Below, one piece after another: positions 42,553-51,410 of a DNA stretch of 64,000 bases. A model generated the notes under the pieces. It had not been told where the DNA came from, made no database searches, and saw nothing but the letters and a program-made list of their open reading frames with translations. Position numbers and translations under genes: made by a program. The first letter of the stretch is position 1. The number at the start of each line of letters is the position of its first letter. The DNA is taken from assembly GCA_934293575.1 (NCBI GenBank), contig CAKQYU010000004.1, positions 150,599 through 214,598 of the forward strand, read 5' to 3'. This DNA is from an uncultured Lachnospiraceae bacterium (GTDB lineage Bacteria > Bacillota > Clostridia > Lachnospirales > Lachnospiraceae).

Positions 42553-43824
42553 TTGGACCCTGACTCGTATATTATGGAATTAATCGCGGTAATTATTTTG
42601 ATTATGCTATCTGCTTTTTTCTCATCTGCGGAAACGGCACTGACAACAGTCAACAAGCACAGGCTTCGTGCAATGGCGGATGATGGGAATAAAACGGCAG
42701 AAAAGGTATTGCGATTGGTGGAAAATCCATCCAAAATGCTGAGTGCAATTTTGATTGGAAACAATGTGGTTAATATTTCATCATCAGCCATAGCTACGTC
42801 TCTGACCACAAAGGTATTTGGAAATGCATATATTGGTATTTCAACCGGTGTATTAACGTTGGTTGTTTTGTTGTTTGGTGAGATTACACCGAAGACATTT
42901 TCGACTTTGTACAGTGAGAAGATTTCGTTACTCTATATACACATAATAAAACCGTTAACGGTAATTCTGACTCCGGTAATATGGATTGTAGATATTTTAA
43001 GCGGATTTATTTTTTGGGTTTTAAGAATCGATAAAGATAAGGCGCAAAACACCATGACGGAAGGCGAACTGCGTACAATCGTAGATGTCAGTATGGAAGA
43101 TGGTGTAATTGAAAAAGAAGAAAAATCCATGATTAATAATGTGGTGGATTTTGGTGATTCCAAGGCAAAGGATGTCATGATTCCGAGAGCGGACATGGCG
43201 GTTGTATCCATAGATGCAGATTATGACGAGATATTTGAAGCCTTTAAAGAAGATCATTATTCCCGTCTGCCGGTATATGATGACAATAAGGATACCGTAA
43301 TCGGAATTTTATATCTGAAAGATTTGTTTTTCTTTAAGGCTGGTAAATCTTCGGATGCATTTTCAATTCGTGAAGTGATGCGGGAGCCGTTTTTTGTATA
43401 TGAATATCAAAAGACATCTTCCATTATGGCAGAGATGAGGAACCGTTTTGTATCACTGGCAATTGTATTGGATGAGTACGGTACGGCAGTAGGATTGATT
43501 ACATTAGAAGATTTGTTAGAGGAAATCGTTGGAGAGATTCGTGACGAATTTGACATGGATGAACTGAAAAATATCACACAGGTGGATGAGAATCGCTTTG
43601 AGGTGGATGCGTCCATGAAATTGAGCGATATGGAAGACCAGATTGGTATTGTTTTGGAGTCGGAAAATTATGACTCGCTTGGAGGATATGTGATTGAGTT
43701 ATTGGATCATCTTCCGTCGGAGGGAGAAACGGTTCGCAAGGACGGTATTACCTTCAAAGTAATTTCAATGGATAAAAACCGGATTGACCGGGTGGAAATA
43801 ATAATCGATAAAGATTTGTTATAA
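42553..43824 (+). CDS. CNNM/CorC-HlyC family transporter (DUF21-CBS-CorC_HlyC)
   Basis: A 423-residue membrane protein. The DUF21/CNNM membrane domain (about 1-180) begins with a hydrophobic helix and the SAFFSSAETALTTVNKHRLR signature. A CBS pair (about 205-325) with PRADM, YSRLPVYDDNKDTVIG and EYGTAVGLITLEDLLEEIVGEI follows, then the CorC_HlyC domain (about 345-420). Family members are implicated in Mg2+ or Co2+ efflux. The start is TTG at 42553 with a perfect AGGAGG eight bases upstream; no ATG is available nearby. The ABC-F gene follows 53 bases later on the same strand. Confidence 0.92.
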   Translation: MDPDSYIMELIAVIILIMLSAFFSSAETALTTVNKHRLRAMADDGNKTAEKVLRLVENPSKMLSAILIGNNVVNISSSAIATSLTTKVFGNAYIGISTGVLTLVVLLFGEITPKTFSTLYSEKISLLYIHIIKPLTVILTPVIWIVDILSGFIFWVLRIDKDKAQNTMTEGELRTIVDVSMEDGVIEKEEKSMINNVVDFGDSKAKDVMIPRADMAVVSIDADYDEIFEAFKEDHYSRLPVYDDNKDTVIGILYLKDLFFFKAGKSSDAFSIREVMREPFFVYEYQKTSSIMAEMRNRFVSLAIVLDEYGTAVGLITLEDLLEEIVGEIRDEFDMDELKNITQVDENRFEVDASMKLSDMEDQIGIVLESENYDSLGGYVIELLDHLPSEGETVRKDGITFKVISMDKNRIDRVEIIIDKDLL

Positions 43825-43877
43825 ATTGGAATGTTTTTCCATGGTATGGCATATATAGAAAGAATGAGGTAGATAGA

Positions 43878-45503
43878 ATGATTAGTGCAAATAACGTAAC
43901 CCTTCGTTTTGGAAAGAAGGCATTGTTTGAGGATGTAAATATCAAATTCACGGAAGGAAACTGTTATGGCTTGATTGGAGCTAACGGAGCGGGTAAATCC
44001 ACCTTTTTAAAGATTCTTTCCGGAGAATTGGAGACAACCAAAGGTGATATTACCATGAATGCGGGCGAACGCCTTTCCATTTTGAGACAGGATCATTTCA
44101 AGTACAATGATTTTACGGTTCTTGATACCGTAATTATGGGAAATGAGCATTTGTATGATGTAATGAAGGAAAAGGATGCAATTTACGCAAAGGAAGATTT
44201 TACGGATGCGGATGGAGAGCGTGCAGCTGTTTTAGAAGGCGAGTTTGCCGAAATGAACGGTTGGGAAGCAGAGTCGGATGCTGCCACATTATTAAACGGA
44301 TTGGGAGTCGATACGGAATATCATTATAAACTGATGTCGGAATTGGAAGATACCTTAAAGGTAAAGGTTTTGTTGGCACAGGCACTGTTTGGTAATCCGG
44401 ATGTTTTGTTGTTGGACGAGCCTACCAACCATTTGGATTTAGAGGCAATCGCATGGTTAGAGGAGTTTTTGATTAATTTTGACAATACGGTAATTGTTGT
44501 ATCGCATGACCGATATTTCCTGAATAAAGTTTGTACACATATTGCAGATATTGATTACGGTAAAATTCAGTTATATGCCGGAAATTATGATTTCTGGTAT
44601 GAATCCAGCCAGTTGATGATTAAGCAGATGAAGGAAGCGAACAAAAAGAAAGAAGAGAAGATTAAAGAATTGCAGGAGTTTATCCAGCGATTCTCTGCCA
44701 ATGCTTCCAAATCAAAACAGGCAACTTCAAGAAAACGTGCGTTGGAGAAAATCCAGTTGGATGAAATGCGTCCGTCGAGCCGTAAGTATCCGTATATTGA
44801 CTTTCGTCCTAACCGTGAAATCGGTAATGAAGTTCTGACGGTAGAAGGAATTTCAAAGACGGTGGACGGGGAAAAGATTCTTGATAATATATCCTTTACC
44901 ATTGGTCGTGAGGATAAGGTTGCTTTCGTTGGTCCGAACACATTGGCAACAACCATGTTGTTTAAGATTATAACAGGGGAAGAAGAACCGGATGAAGGAA
45001 CCTATAAGTGGGGAATTACAACTTCACAGGGATACTTCCCAAAAGACAATACAAAGGAATTTGATAATGACATGACAATTGTGGAATGGCTGACTCAGTT
45101 TTCGGAAGAAAAGGATGCAACTTATGTCCGCGGGTTCCTTGGCAGAATGTTGTTTGCCGGTGATGATGGTGTGAAAAAGGTAAAAGTATTATCCGGTGGA
45201 GAAAAGGTGCGCTGCCTGCTTTCCAAGATGATGATTATGGGTTCTAATGTATTGGTATTGGATGAACCGACAAACCATCTGGATATGGAATCTATTACAG
45301 CATTGAATAATGGATTGATTAAGTTTTCCGGTGTGGTATTATTCTCATCTCAGGATCATCAGTTTATCCAGACAACGGCAAACCGTATTATGGAAATTAC
45401 GGCAACCGGTCTGATTGACAAGATGACCACATATGATGAATATTTGGAAAGTGATGAGCTTGCAAGAAAACGCCAGGTAATGAACATAAATAGTAATAAT
45501 TGA
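43878..45503 (+). CDS. ABC-F ATPase (YbiT/YkpA-like) with degenerate second Walker A
   Basis: A 541-residue cytoplasmic protein with two ABC domains joined by a charged linker, as in ribosome-associated ABC-F factors. The first site is complete: GANGAGKST (Walker A, near 36-44) and LLLDEPTNHLD. The second keeps LSGGEKVRCLL and LVLDEPTNHLDMES, but its Walker A is GPNTLATT (352-359), in which Gly is Ala357 and the phosphate-binding Lys is Thr358. The Thr codon ACA (44949-44951) is one base from Lys AAA. The protein may therefore bind only one ATP productively. It is probably a translation factor; no resistance-type features were noted. Confidence 0.9.
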   Translation: MISANNVTLRFGKKALFEDVNIKFTEGNCYGLIGANGAGKSTFLKILSGELETTKGDITMNAGERLSILRQDHFKYNDFTVLDTVIMGNEHLYDVMKEKDAIYAKEDFTDADGERAAVLEGEFAEMNGWEAESDAATLLNGLGVDTEYHYKLMSELEDTLKVKVLLAQALFGNPDVLLLDEPTNHLDLEAIAWLEEFLINFDNTVIVVSHDRYFLNKVCTHIADIDYGKIQLYAGNYDFWYESSQLMIKQMKEANKKKEEKIKELQEFIQRFSANASKSKQATSRKRALEKIQLDEMRPSSRKYPYIDFRPNREIGNEVLTVEGISKTVDGEKILDNISFTIGREDKVAFVGPNTLATTMLFKIITGEEEPDEGTYKWGITTSQGYFPKDNTKEFDNDMTIVEWLTQFSEEKDATYVRGFLGRMLFAGDDGVKKVKVLSGGEKVRCLLSKMMIMGSNVLVLDEPTNHLDMESITALNNGLIKFSGVVLFSSQDHQFIQTTANRIMEITATGLIDKMTTYDEYLESDELARKRQVMNINSNN

Positions 45504-45548
45504 CAAACAATTACAAGGTTATTAGCTGATTTGCATTAAAAAACAGAA

Positions 45549-45581
45549 GGCCTGTACTACAATATGCATAATGGACAGGCC
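45549..45581 (+). other. Hairpin between the ABC-F and sugar ABC transporter genes
   Basis: GGCCTGT (45549-45555) pairs with ACAGGCC (45575-45581) across a 19-base loop containing ATGCAT. No T-run follows, so termination is doubtful. Confidence 0.45.
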
Positions 45582-45631
45582 GGTAATTTAAGCTTTATGG
45601 AAGATTTCACAATAAAATTAGAAAAAAAGAC

Positions 45632-45660
45632 TTGCAAAATTGGTTAATATGATATATATT
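45632..45660 (+). promoter_or_regulatory. Promoter of the sugar ABC transporter operon
   Basis: TTGCAA (45632-45637), a 17-base spacer and TATATT (45655-45660). It leaves a leader of about 115 bases before the start at 45785. No clear catabolite (cre) site was found. Confidence 0.6.
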
Positions 45661-45784
45661 ATAGGAACAGGCGGTAAGCTTGTGATAGTTTTATTAATTA
45701 TGGCATTATTATTATGAGATTTCATAATAATTACATAAATGCAAATCTATTATTTTATTAACTCAAAAGGGAGGAAAAAAGTCT

Positions 45785-47182
45785 ATGAGAAAGAAATTAG
45801 TAAGTGGACTTCTTGCAGCTACTATGGTTGCAAGCTTAATGGTAGGTTGTGGCTCTGGTAATGATACTACAGAAGCTACAGAAGCTAAGAATGATGCTAC
45901 AGAGGCAACAGAGGAGAAGACAGAGTCTGAGGTTAAAGACGAAGTTGAAACAATGGAAGCTCCTTCTGCAGATGGACGTAGCGATATCAACGTTTACCTT
46001 TGGGATGATGACGGACAGGGTAAGGTTGAGTATGTATTAAGCAAGATGGATAAGGAACTTGCTGATCACATCAAGATTGTTAACTTAGGTGTTGGTGGTA
46101 CAGATCAGGAATATGCTGATGGTATCAACGCTGGTTATGAAAGTGAAGATCAGTATCCTTCAGTTATCTTATCAGATGCTGGTTTCGTTAAGATGCTTGC
46201 AGGTAGTGATAATGTAGCTTCAATTGCTGATACAAACATTACAGAAGGTATGTATGCTAACGCATATGAGTACACAAAGTCATTAGGTAGTGTTAACGGT
46301 GACTTAAAGGCTCTTTCATGGCAGGCAACTCCGGGATGTTTAGTTTACAGAGCTGACATCGCTAAGGAAGTTCTTGGAACAGATGATCCGGATGAAGTAG
46401 CTTCTAAGGTTGCTGGATGGGACAACTTCTTCGCTGTAGCTGATCAGATGAAGGAAGCTGGATACAAGATGACATCAGGTGCTGATGAAATCAAGTACGC
46501 TTGCTTAAATCAGAGAACTCAGCCATGGGTATCAGATGATTCTAAGTTACAGTTAGGTGACGAGATCACAACTTATGTTGAGAACGCTAAGAAGTTATAT
46601 GATGGAGATTACACAAACAAGGCTAACACATGGACAGAGAACTGGACAGCTTCTATGGCTGAAGGTGATGTATTCTGTTACTTCGGTTGTACATGGTTCT
46701 TAGGAACAATGGAAGCTTCTTGTACAAAAGATTCTGCTAACTTCGGTAACTGGAGAATCTGTGCTGCACCAGAAGGTTATAACTGGGGTGGTACATTCCT
46801 TATGATTGGTAAGGATACTCCTGATATGGAATTAGCTTCTTACTTCGTATACATGATGACATGTGATGAAGACGTATTATACGGATTAAACGCTGACAAG
46901 GGTGACTTCGTAAACAACAAGAAAGTTGTTGATAAGTTAGTTGCTGATGGTGTTGGTGAAAGAGATATGCTTGGCGGACAGAATGCACTTGCTGTATTCA
47001 GCTCAAACGCTATGACTCTTAAGGATACAGCATCTGATATTGATAACGATGTTATCGGTGCTCTTGATCATGCTTCAGAAGCTTACAACACAGGTGATTC
47101 AAGTATGCAGTCTGCTGATGATTGTGTAAACTATGTTAAGGATCAGATCAAGACTACTCTTGACTACATCACTGTAGAGTAA
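45785..47182 (+). CDS. ABC transporter substrate-binding lipoprotein (carbohydrate type)
   Basis: A 465-residue lipoprotein with lipobox MVGC (C22), followed by a Thr/Glu/Lys-rich linker (residues 25-60) and an extracellular solute-binding family 1 fold (DINVYLWDDDGQGKVEYVL, CLVYRADIAKEVL, EGDVFCYFGCTWFLG). With the two permeases downstream it forms a CUT1-type sugar importer, with the ligand unknown. GGGAGG precedes the ATG. Codon use is strikingly biased (GCT, AAC, TAC, CTT, ATC), unlike most neighbours, as expected for one of the cell's abundant proteins. A terminator-like hairpin separates it from the permeases. Confidence 0.94.
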   Translation: MRKKLVSGLLAATMVASLMVGCGSGNDTTEATEAKNDATEATEEKTESEVKDEVETMEAPSADGRSDINVYLWDDDGQGKVEYVLSKMDKELADHIKIVNLGVGGTDQEYADGINAGYESEDQYPSVILSDAGFVKMLAGSDNVASIADTNITEGMYANAYEYTKSLGSVNGDLKALSWQATPGCLVYRADIAKEVLGTDDPDEVASKVAGWDNFFAVADQMKEAGYKMTSGADEIKYACLNQRTQPWVSDDSKLQLGDEITTYVENAKKLYDGDYTNKANTWTENWTASMAEGDVFCYFGCTWFLGTMEASCTKDSANFGNWRICAAPEGYNWGGTFLMIGKDTPDMELASYFVYMMTCDEDVLYGLNADKGDFVNNKKVVDKLVADGVGERDMLGGQNALAVFSSNAMTLKDTASDIDNDVIGALDHASEAYNTGDSSMQSADDCVNYVKDQIKTTLDYITVE

Positions 47183-47226
47183 TTAGTTTGTTGAATTAGT
47201 TTAACAATATTTAATTATTAAAGTTG

Positions 47227-47262
47227 TGCGCTCATGTGCATTCGCACATGGGCGCATTTTTT
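47227..47262 (+). terminator. Internal (leaky) terminator between binding-protein and permease genes
   Basis: A 13-bp stem with one wobble (47227-47239 with 47244-47256), a 4-base loop and T6 at 47257-47262. It lies inside the operon, so it probably reduces permease expression relative to the binding protein. Confidence 0.88.
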
Positions 47263-47293
47263 ACCTAAAATAAAATGGATTGGGAGTGACAGT

Positions 47294-48238
47294 GTGAAAC
47301 AAAGTAAGAAAAAAACCGTTGAATATGGAAAATACGGTGTTATTTTCCTTATTCCATTCTTCGTGGCATTCTTTATTTTTCAGTTTTATCCATTATTATA
47401 TACCATCTTTAAATCATTCTTATATGATCAGCGTGTAAGCAGATACGAAGTATCGACTGTAGTTGGTCTTGGAAACTACACAAATTATGTTTTCGGAGAA
47501 GCTGGTGGTGGAGAATTCTGGAATGCTTTATTTATTACAATTATCCTGTGGATTTTAAATTTTATTCCACAGATTGTATTAGCATTGATTTTAGCTGCAT
47601 GGTTTACAGATAACCATAATAAGTTAAAAGGTACAGGTGCTTATAAGGTAATGATGTACATGCCGAACATCATTACAGCTGCTACAACAGCATTATTGTT
47701 CTATCAGTTATTTAATGTTAATGGTACAATTACAAAAACATTAATTAAAGCCGGATTGGTAAATTCAAACGGATTTATTGAAAAAGGTTGGGGAAGTTTA
47801 TTACTTGTAGCCTTTATCCAGTTCTGGATGTGGTATGGTAATACAATGATTGTATTAATTGCCGGTATTCTTGGTATTAATCCTTCATTATATGAAGCTG
47901 CTATGGTAGATGGTGCTACTTCAAAACAGCAGTTCTTCAAAATTACAATTCCATTATTAAGACCAATTTTACAGTACACAATGGTAACTTCAGCAATCGG
48001 TGGTTTACAGATGTATGATATTCCACAGTTGTTGAATGAAGGTGGTCCATTGGTTAAGATTGGTAACAAGGCTGTATTATCAACAACAACTGTTGTTATG
48101 TTGATTAAGAAATATGCTTCAACCGGTGGTTCTGCAGAGAACTTTGGACGTGCATCTGCATATTCAGTTGTATTGTTCCTTGTAACATTGGTTGTTAGTA
48201 TGATTTTCTACAGATTAACAGCAAAGAAAGCAGTATAG
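47294..48238 (+). CDS. Sugar ABC transporter permease, MalF-like
   Basis: A 314-residue inner-membrane subunit with six predicted helices, beginning with a Lys-rich tail. The EAA loop that contacts the ATPase reads EAAMVDGATSKQQFFKITIPLL. It pairs with the following permease to form the translocation pore for the adjacent binding protein. GTG at 47294 is the best start: GGGAG lies seven bases upstream, and earlier in-frame codons run through the terminator stem. No ATPase gene is present, so a shared MsmX-type ATPase encoded elsewhere is inferred. Confidence 0.93.
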   Translation: MKQSKKKTVEYGKYGVIFLIPFFVAFFIFQFYPLLYTIFKSFLYDQRVSRYEVSTVVGLGNYTNYVFGEAGGGEFWNALFITIILWILNFIPQIVLALILAAWFTDNHNKLKGTGAYKVMMYMPNIITAATTALLFYQLFNVNGTITKTLIKAGLVNSNGFIEKGWGSLLLVAFIQFWMWYGNTMIVLIAGILGINPSLYEAAMVDGATSKQQFFKITIPLLRPILQYTMVTSAIGGLQMYDIPQLLNEGGPLVKIGNKAVLSTTTVVMLIKKYASTGGSAENFGRASAYSVVLFLVTLVVSMIFYRLTAKKAV

Positions 48239-48257
48239 GAAGGGGGAAATATATAAC

Positions 48258-49121
48258 ATGAGAACAGAAAAAAAGAAACTTTCAGGAAAAGTTATTTTTA
48301 GAATGGTTATTTGCATCATTTTATGTTTCCTTGCAATATTTCCTTTCTATATCTTGTTGATTAACTCTACGTTAACACATGCGCAGATTTCAACAGGAAT
48401 TAAATTTATTCCGGGAACAAACTTTATCACAAACTTTAAGAACATGTTTGATCCAAATCATATGTTGGTTAAGTCTGTATCATTGATTGGTGCATTCCGG
48501 AACTCATTGATTATTACAGTTCCTACAACAATCTTGCAGATTTATTTCGGTACTTTGACAGCTTATGCATTAACTGTATATCAGTTCAAAGGAAGAGACG
48601 TTGTTTGGGGCGTTATTTATGGTATTATGATGATTCCTACACAGGTATCTATCGTAGGTTTGATTAAGGTATGTCAGTTAACACACTTATATGGTACTGT
48701 ATTACCGATGATTATTCCTGCAATCGCAGCGCCTACTACTGTTTACTTCATGAAGCAGTATATGGAGAATGGTCTTTCTCTTGAAATCGTAGAAGCTGCA
48801 CGTATTGATGGATGTAGTGAGTTTAAGATCTTTAACCAGATCGCATTACCACTTATGAAGCCGGCTATGGCTACACAGGCTATTTTTGCATTCGTTGCAT
48901 CTTGGAATAACTTGTATACACCTTCTATCTTGTTAGGTGCAAACAGAGAGTTATCTACATTGCCTATGTACGCACAGGCTATCAGAGCAAATGATAAGAC
49001 ACCTGACTTAGGACAGGTTTATGCAGCTATGTTATGTGCTATCTTGCCAATTATCGTTGCATATTTGTTATTATCTAAGTACATCATTGAAGGTGTAGCT
49101 CTTGGTGGTGTTAAGGAGTAA
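48258..49121 (+). CDS. Sugar ABC transporter permease, MalG-like
   Basis: A 287-residue inner-membrane protein with six helices (first at about 13-35) and the EAA loop EAARIDGCSEFKIFNQIALPL. It is the partner of the MalF-like subunit 19 bases upstream, with AGGGGGAAA before its ATG. Together with the binding protein they form a carbohydrate importer. The C-terminal VALGGVKE end is typical of the family. Codon bias is intermediate between the binding protein and the chromosomal background. A strong terminator ends the operon; no sugar-hydrolase gene follows. Confidence 0.93.
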   Translation: MRTEKKKLSGKVIFRMVICIILCFLAIFPFYILLINSTLTHAQISTGIKFIPGTNFITNFKNMFDPNHMLVKSVSLIGAFRNSLIITVPTTILQIYFGTLTAYALTVYQFKGRDVVWGVIYGIMMIPTQVSIVGLIKVCQLTHLYGTVLPMIIPAIAAPTTVYFMKQYMENGLSLEIVEAARIDGCSEFKIFNQIALPLMKPAMATQAIFAFVASWNNLYTPSILLGANRELSTLPMYAQAIRANDKTPDLGQVYAAMLCAILPIIVAYLLLSKYIIEGVALGGVKE

Positions 49122-49153
49122 TTCATAATTACATAGTATATGAATCTTTTTAT

Positions 49154-49189
49154 AAAAACCGATTCTTCCCTTTGGAGGAATCGGTTTTT
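49154..49189 (+). terminator. Rho-independent terminator of the ABC operon
   Basis: A 16-bp stem with one wobble (49154-49169 with 49174-49189), a CTTT loop and T5. Confidence 0.93.
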
Positions 49190-49355
49190 GTGTATGTGTA
49201 TAATTTCTATGAAGTGAAAAAAGAGTGAATTTTTATGGAATAATATTGACTTTTCTATTTATAAATGTAATCATACATAGAGTTGTATGATTATTTCTAT
49301 AAGTGGAAAGTGTTTATGGGATAGATACGAAATAGAGAATGGAAGGAAAAGAATT

Positions 49356-50432
49356 ATGAAACAAAGTAAAATGAGAAAGAAAAAGACGCTCATCAGTATG
49401 TTAATGGCGATGGTTTTAGTATTCGGATGTTTTGGATGTTCAAGTTCAAAGAAGAACACGATATCCGTTGAGGATGCTAAGAAAACAGTTGTAATGACAA
49501 TAGATGATTATGATGTTACATTAAGTGAATATAATATGTTTTTAATGCAGTATCTGGCTATGCAGGGAACGAATCCGGATGATCTGACCGATGAGAAAAT
49601 AACAAGTTTACAAAGTCAGGTGGCTTCAGAGATGAAACTGGAGATTGTAGAATATCTTCTGGCAAAAACAATGGATGATATCGAGTTGGATGATGATGCA
49701 AAAAGTGAAATTGATACGAATACAGACAAATACTTAAAACAGTTTGGAGAAGATTTCTTAAAACAATACGGTGTTGATAAAGAGGCAGTAAAACAGCTAT
49801 TTACAGAACAGGCGTATATTAAAGCATTAACCGATAAGGCAAAACAGGATTTAGCGGATCAGAAGTATGAGGAGAACGCCGAGAAGTTCAAAGATATCAA
49901 GTTCCATACCGTTTACTATGCTTTGTTCCCTAGTGTACAGTATAAGGACGGTGAGGCTGTTACGGACGATGATGGCAATAACGTGGATTTGTCTGCTGAA
50001 GAGATGAAGGAACAGAAGAAAAAGGCAGAAGAGTTGCAAAAACGTGCAGCCAATGGCGAGAAATTAGAGGATTTAATCAAGGAATATGATATAGAGGCAT
50101 CTTCCGGAGAAGAAAGAAATTATGATGGTGCTTATTCAGATGAATTAAATAAGGTGTTGGAAGATATGAAGGAAGGCGATATTTCCGAAGTTGTAGAGAC
50201 CGATGCCGGATATATGGTTGTGCGTATGGATAATCCGGATGATACCGATTATAAGGAATATGCATTGCATTATGCAGCAATGCAGAGTGTACAGACACAG
50301 ATTGGTACTTTACAACAGAGCTGGGTTAAAGAGGCCGGTTGTGAATCACTTGAGCCGGATGCGGATGCAATTGCTAAGATTGATATAAAGGAATTGTGTA
50401 AGCAGATGAAGGAAAATGGAATTTACGAATAA
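49356..50432 (+). CDS. PrsA-like foldase lipoprotein (paralogue 4)
   Basis: A 358-residue lipoprotein with a long Lys-rich start and tandem FGCFGC ending the signal sequence; C25 or C28 would be lipidated. A helical N-terminal part (about 40-185) leads to a parvulin-like region. Its opening strand reads VYYALFPSVQ and its closing strand AGYMVVRM, so neither catalytic His is present. The acidic insertion after the first strand (KDGEAVTDDDGNN) recalls paralogues 1 and 3. The ATG at 49356 follows GGAAGGA; more upstream starts lie in non-coding sequence. The DUF624 gene follows 20 bases later and may be co-transcribed. Confidence 0.84.
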   Translation: MKQSKMRKKKTLISMLMAMVLVFGCFGCSSSKKNTISVEDAKKTVVMTIDDYDVTLSEYNMFLMQYLAMQGTNPDDLTDEKITSLQSQVASEMKLEIVEYLLAKTMDDIELDDDAKSEIDTNTDKYLKQFGEDFLKQYGVDKEAVKQLFTEQAYIKALTDKAKQDLADQKYEENAEKFKDIKFHTVYYALFPSVQYKDGEAVTDDDGNNVDLSAEEMKEQKKKAEELQKRAANGEKLEDLIKEYDIEASSGEERNYDGAYSDELNKVLEDMKEGDISEVVETDAGYMVVRMDNPDDTDYKEYALHYAAMQSVQTQIGTLQQSWVKEAGCESLEPDADAIAKIDIKELCKQMKENGIYE

Positions 50433-50452
50433 AGAGGGACGGAGTTACAGAT

Positions 50453-51346
50453 TTGGAAAATACAGGAAAAGATACAATAATAGAAGCAGAGCAAAATCAG
50501 ACAGAAGAAGTAAATTGGTCGCAGTTTGATGTTGAGGATGAGAATATTGAAAGTGATAATCCCGGCGGCGTCGGTGTTGCGGGGGAAAAAGAATGGAGAT
50601 TAAAACGATTTTTAGATGTTTTTGGTTCTTTATTTGCTTTAAATATCTGCTTTGTCCTGACCAGTTTGCCGATTGTGACAATTGGTGCATCGTTTACAGC
50701 ATTATATGCGATGATGTTTAAAATACAAAAAAGAGACGATTATACCGTGGTAAAGGAATATTTTCAGGAATTTAAGCAAAACTGGAAAAAAGGTACGATT
50801 GCCTGGCTGATTATGGTTTTGGCAGCGGTAATTATGTGGGGACAGTACACCTATATCTGTAATTTTCAGGGTGGATTGGTATTCTTTTATCAGATTTTGT
50901 TGATGATAGAGGGTGTTGTATTTTTGGTCGGTGTTCCGTTTGTTTTTCCGTTGCTGGCATATTTTGATAATACACTTGTGAATACGTTTAAGAACTCCTT
51001 TTTACTTGCAATAAGCAATCTGGGTTCCTGGCTTAAGATTTTTGTTTTGTGGGTGGCGGTGCTTGGTGCATCCTATAAGTATCCGGTTCTCTTTTTGAAT
51101 ACATGGTATTTATGGTTGTTGCTTTTGATTGCTTTGTTGACTTATATTTCTTCAATTGTTGCAAAGAATGTATTTGACCGGGTAAAAAAGAAACAGGTAG
51201 AAGAGAAGAAAGATGACAAGTCGATTACATTGGAAGAGGCAAACAGGCGGAAGAAGCAGGAACAGAAGGAAAGAAAGAAATCCATCAAAGAGCGTATGGC
51301 AGTGATGGATGTTGTAAATGGCGTAAAGTCAAAGGATAAGGAATAG
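50453..51346 (+). CDS. DUF624 (YesL-like) membrane protein with charged tails
   Basis: A 297-residue protein with an acidic N-terminal tail (1-50), a DUF624 membrane domain of five or six helices (about 55-240) and a very Lys/Glu-rich C-terminal tail (about 245-297). The domain opens with FLDVFGSLFALNICFVLTSLP followed by the typical G-A-S-x-x-A-L motif. DUF624 proteins often accompany sugar ABC transporters in Firmicutes, and a sugar transporter lies 1.3 kb upstream, so a supporting role is plausible but unproven. The start is TTG at 50453, with GGAG about eight bases away. A bidirectional terminator follows. Confidence 0.85.
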   Translation: MENTGKDTIIEAEQNQTEEVNWSQFDVEDENIESDNPGGVGVAGEKEWRLKRFLDVFGSLFALNICFVLTSLPIVTIGASFTALYAMMFKIQKRDDYTVVKEYFQEFKQNWKKGTIAWLIMVLAAVIMWGQYTYICNFQGGLVFFYQILLMIEGVVFLVGVPFVFPLLAYFDNTLVNTFKNSFLLAISNLGSWLKIFVLWVAVLGASYKYPVLFLNTWYLWLLLLIALLTYISSIVAKNVFDRVKKKQVEEKKDDKSITLEEANRRKKQEQKERKKSIKERMAVMDVVNGVKSKDKE

Positions 51347-51362
51347 AGAATTTGGCAAACAT

Positions 51363-51401
51363 AAAATCCCGATTCGATTTACATAGTCGAATCGGGATTT
51401 T
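51363..51401. terminator. Bidirectional intrinsic terminator
   Basis: A perfect 15-bp stem (51363-51377 with 51387-51401) with a 9-base loop, ending in A4/T4. It lies between the convergent DUF624 and aminotransferase genes. Confidence 0.92.
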
Positions 51402-51410
51402 GTGTTTTTG

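Noticed and set aside
45661..45784. A catabolite-repression (cre) site in the sugar operon leader
   Set aside because: No stretch approaches the TGWAAGCGYTWNCW pattern; only A/T-rich inverted repeats are present.
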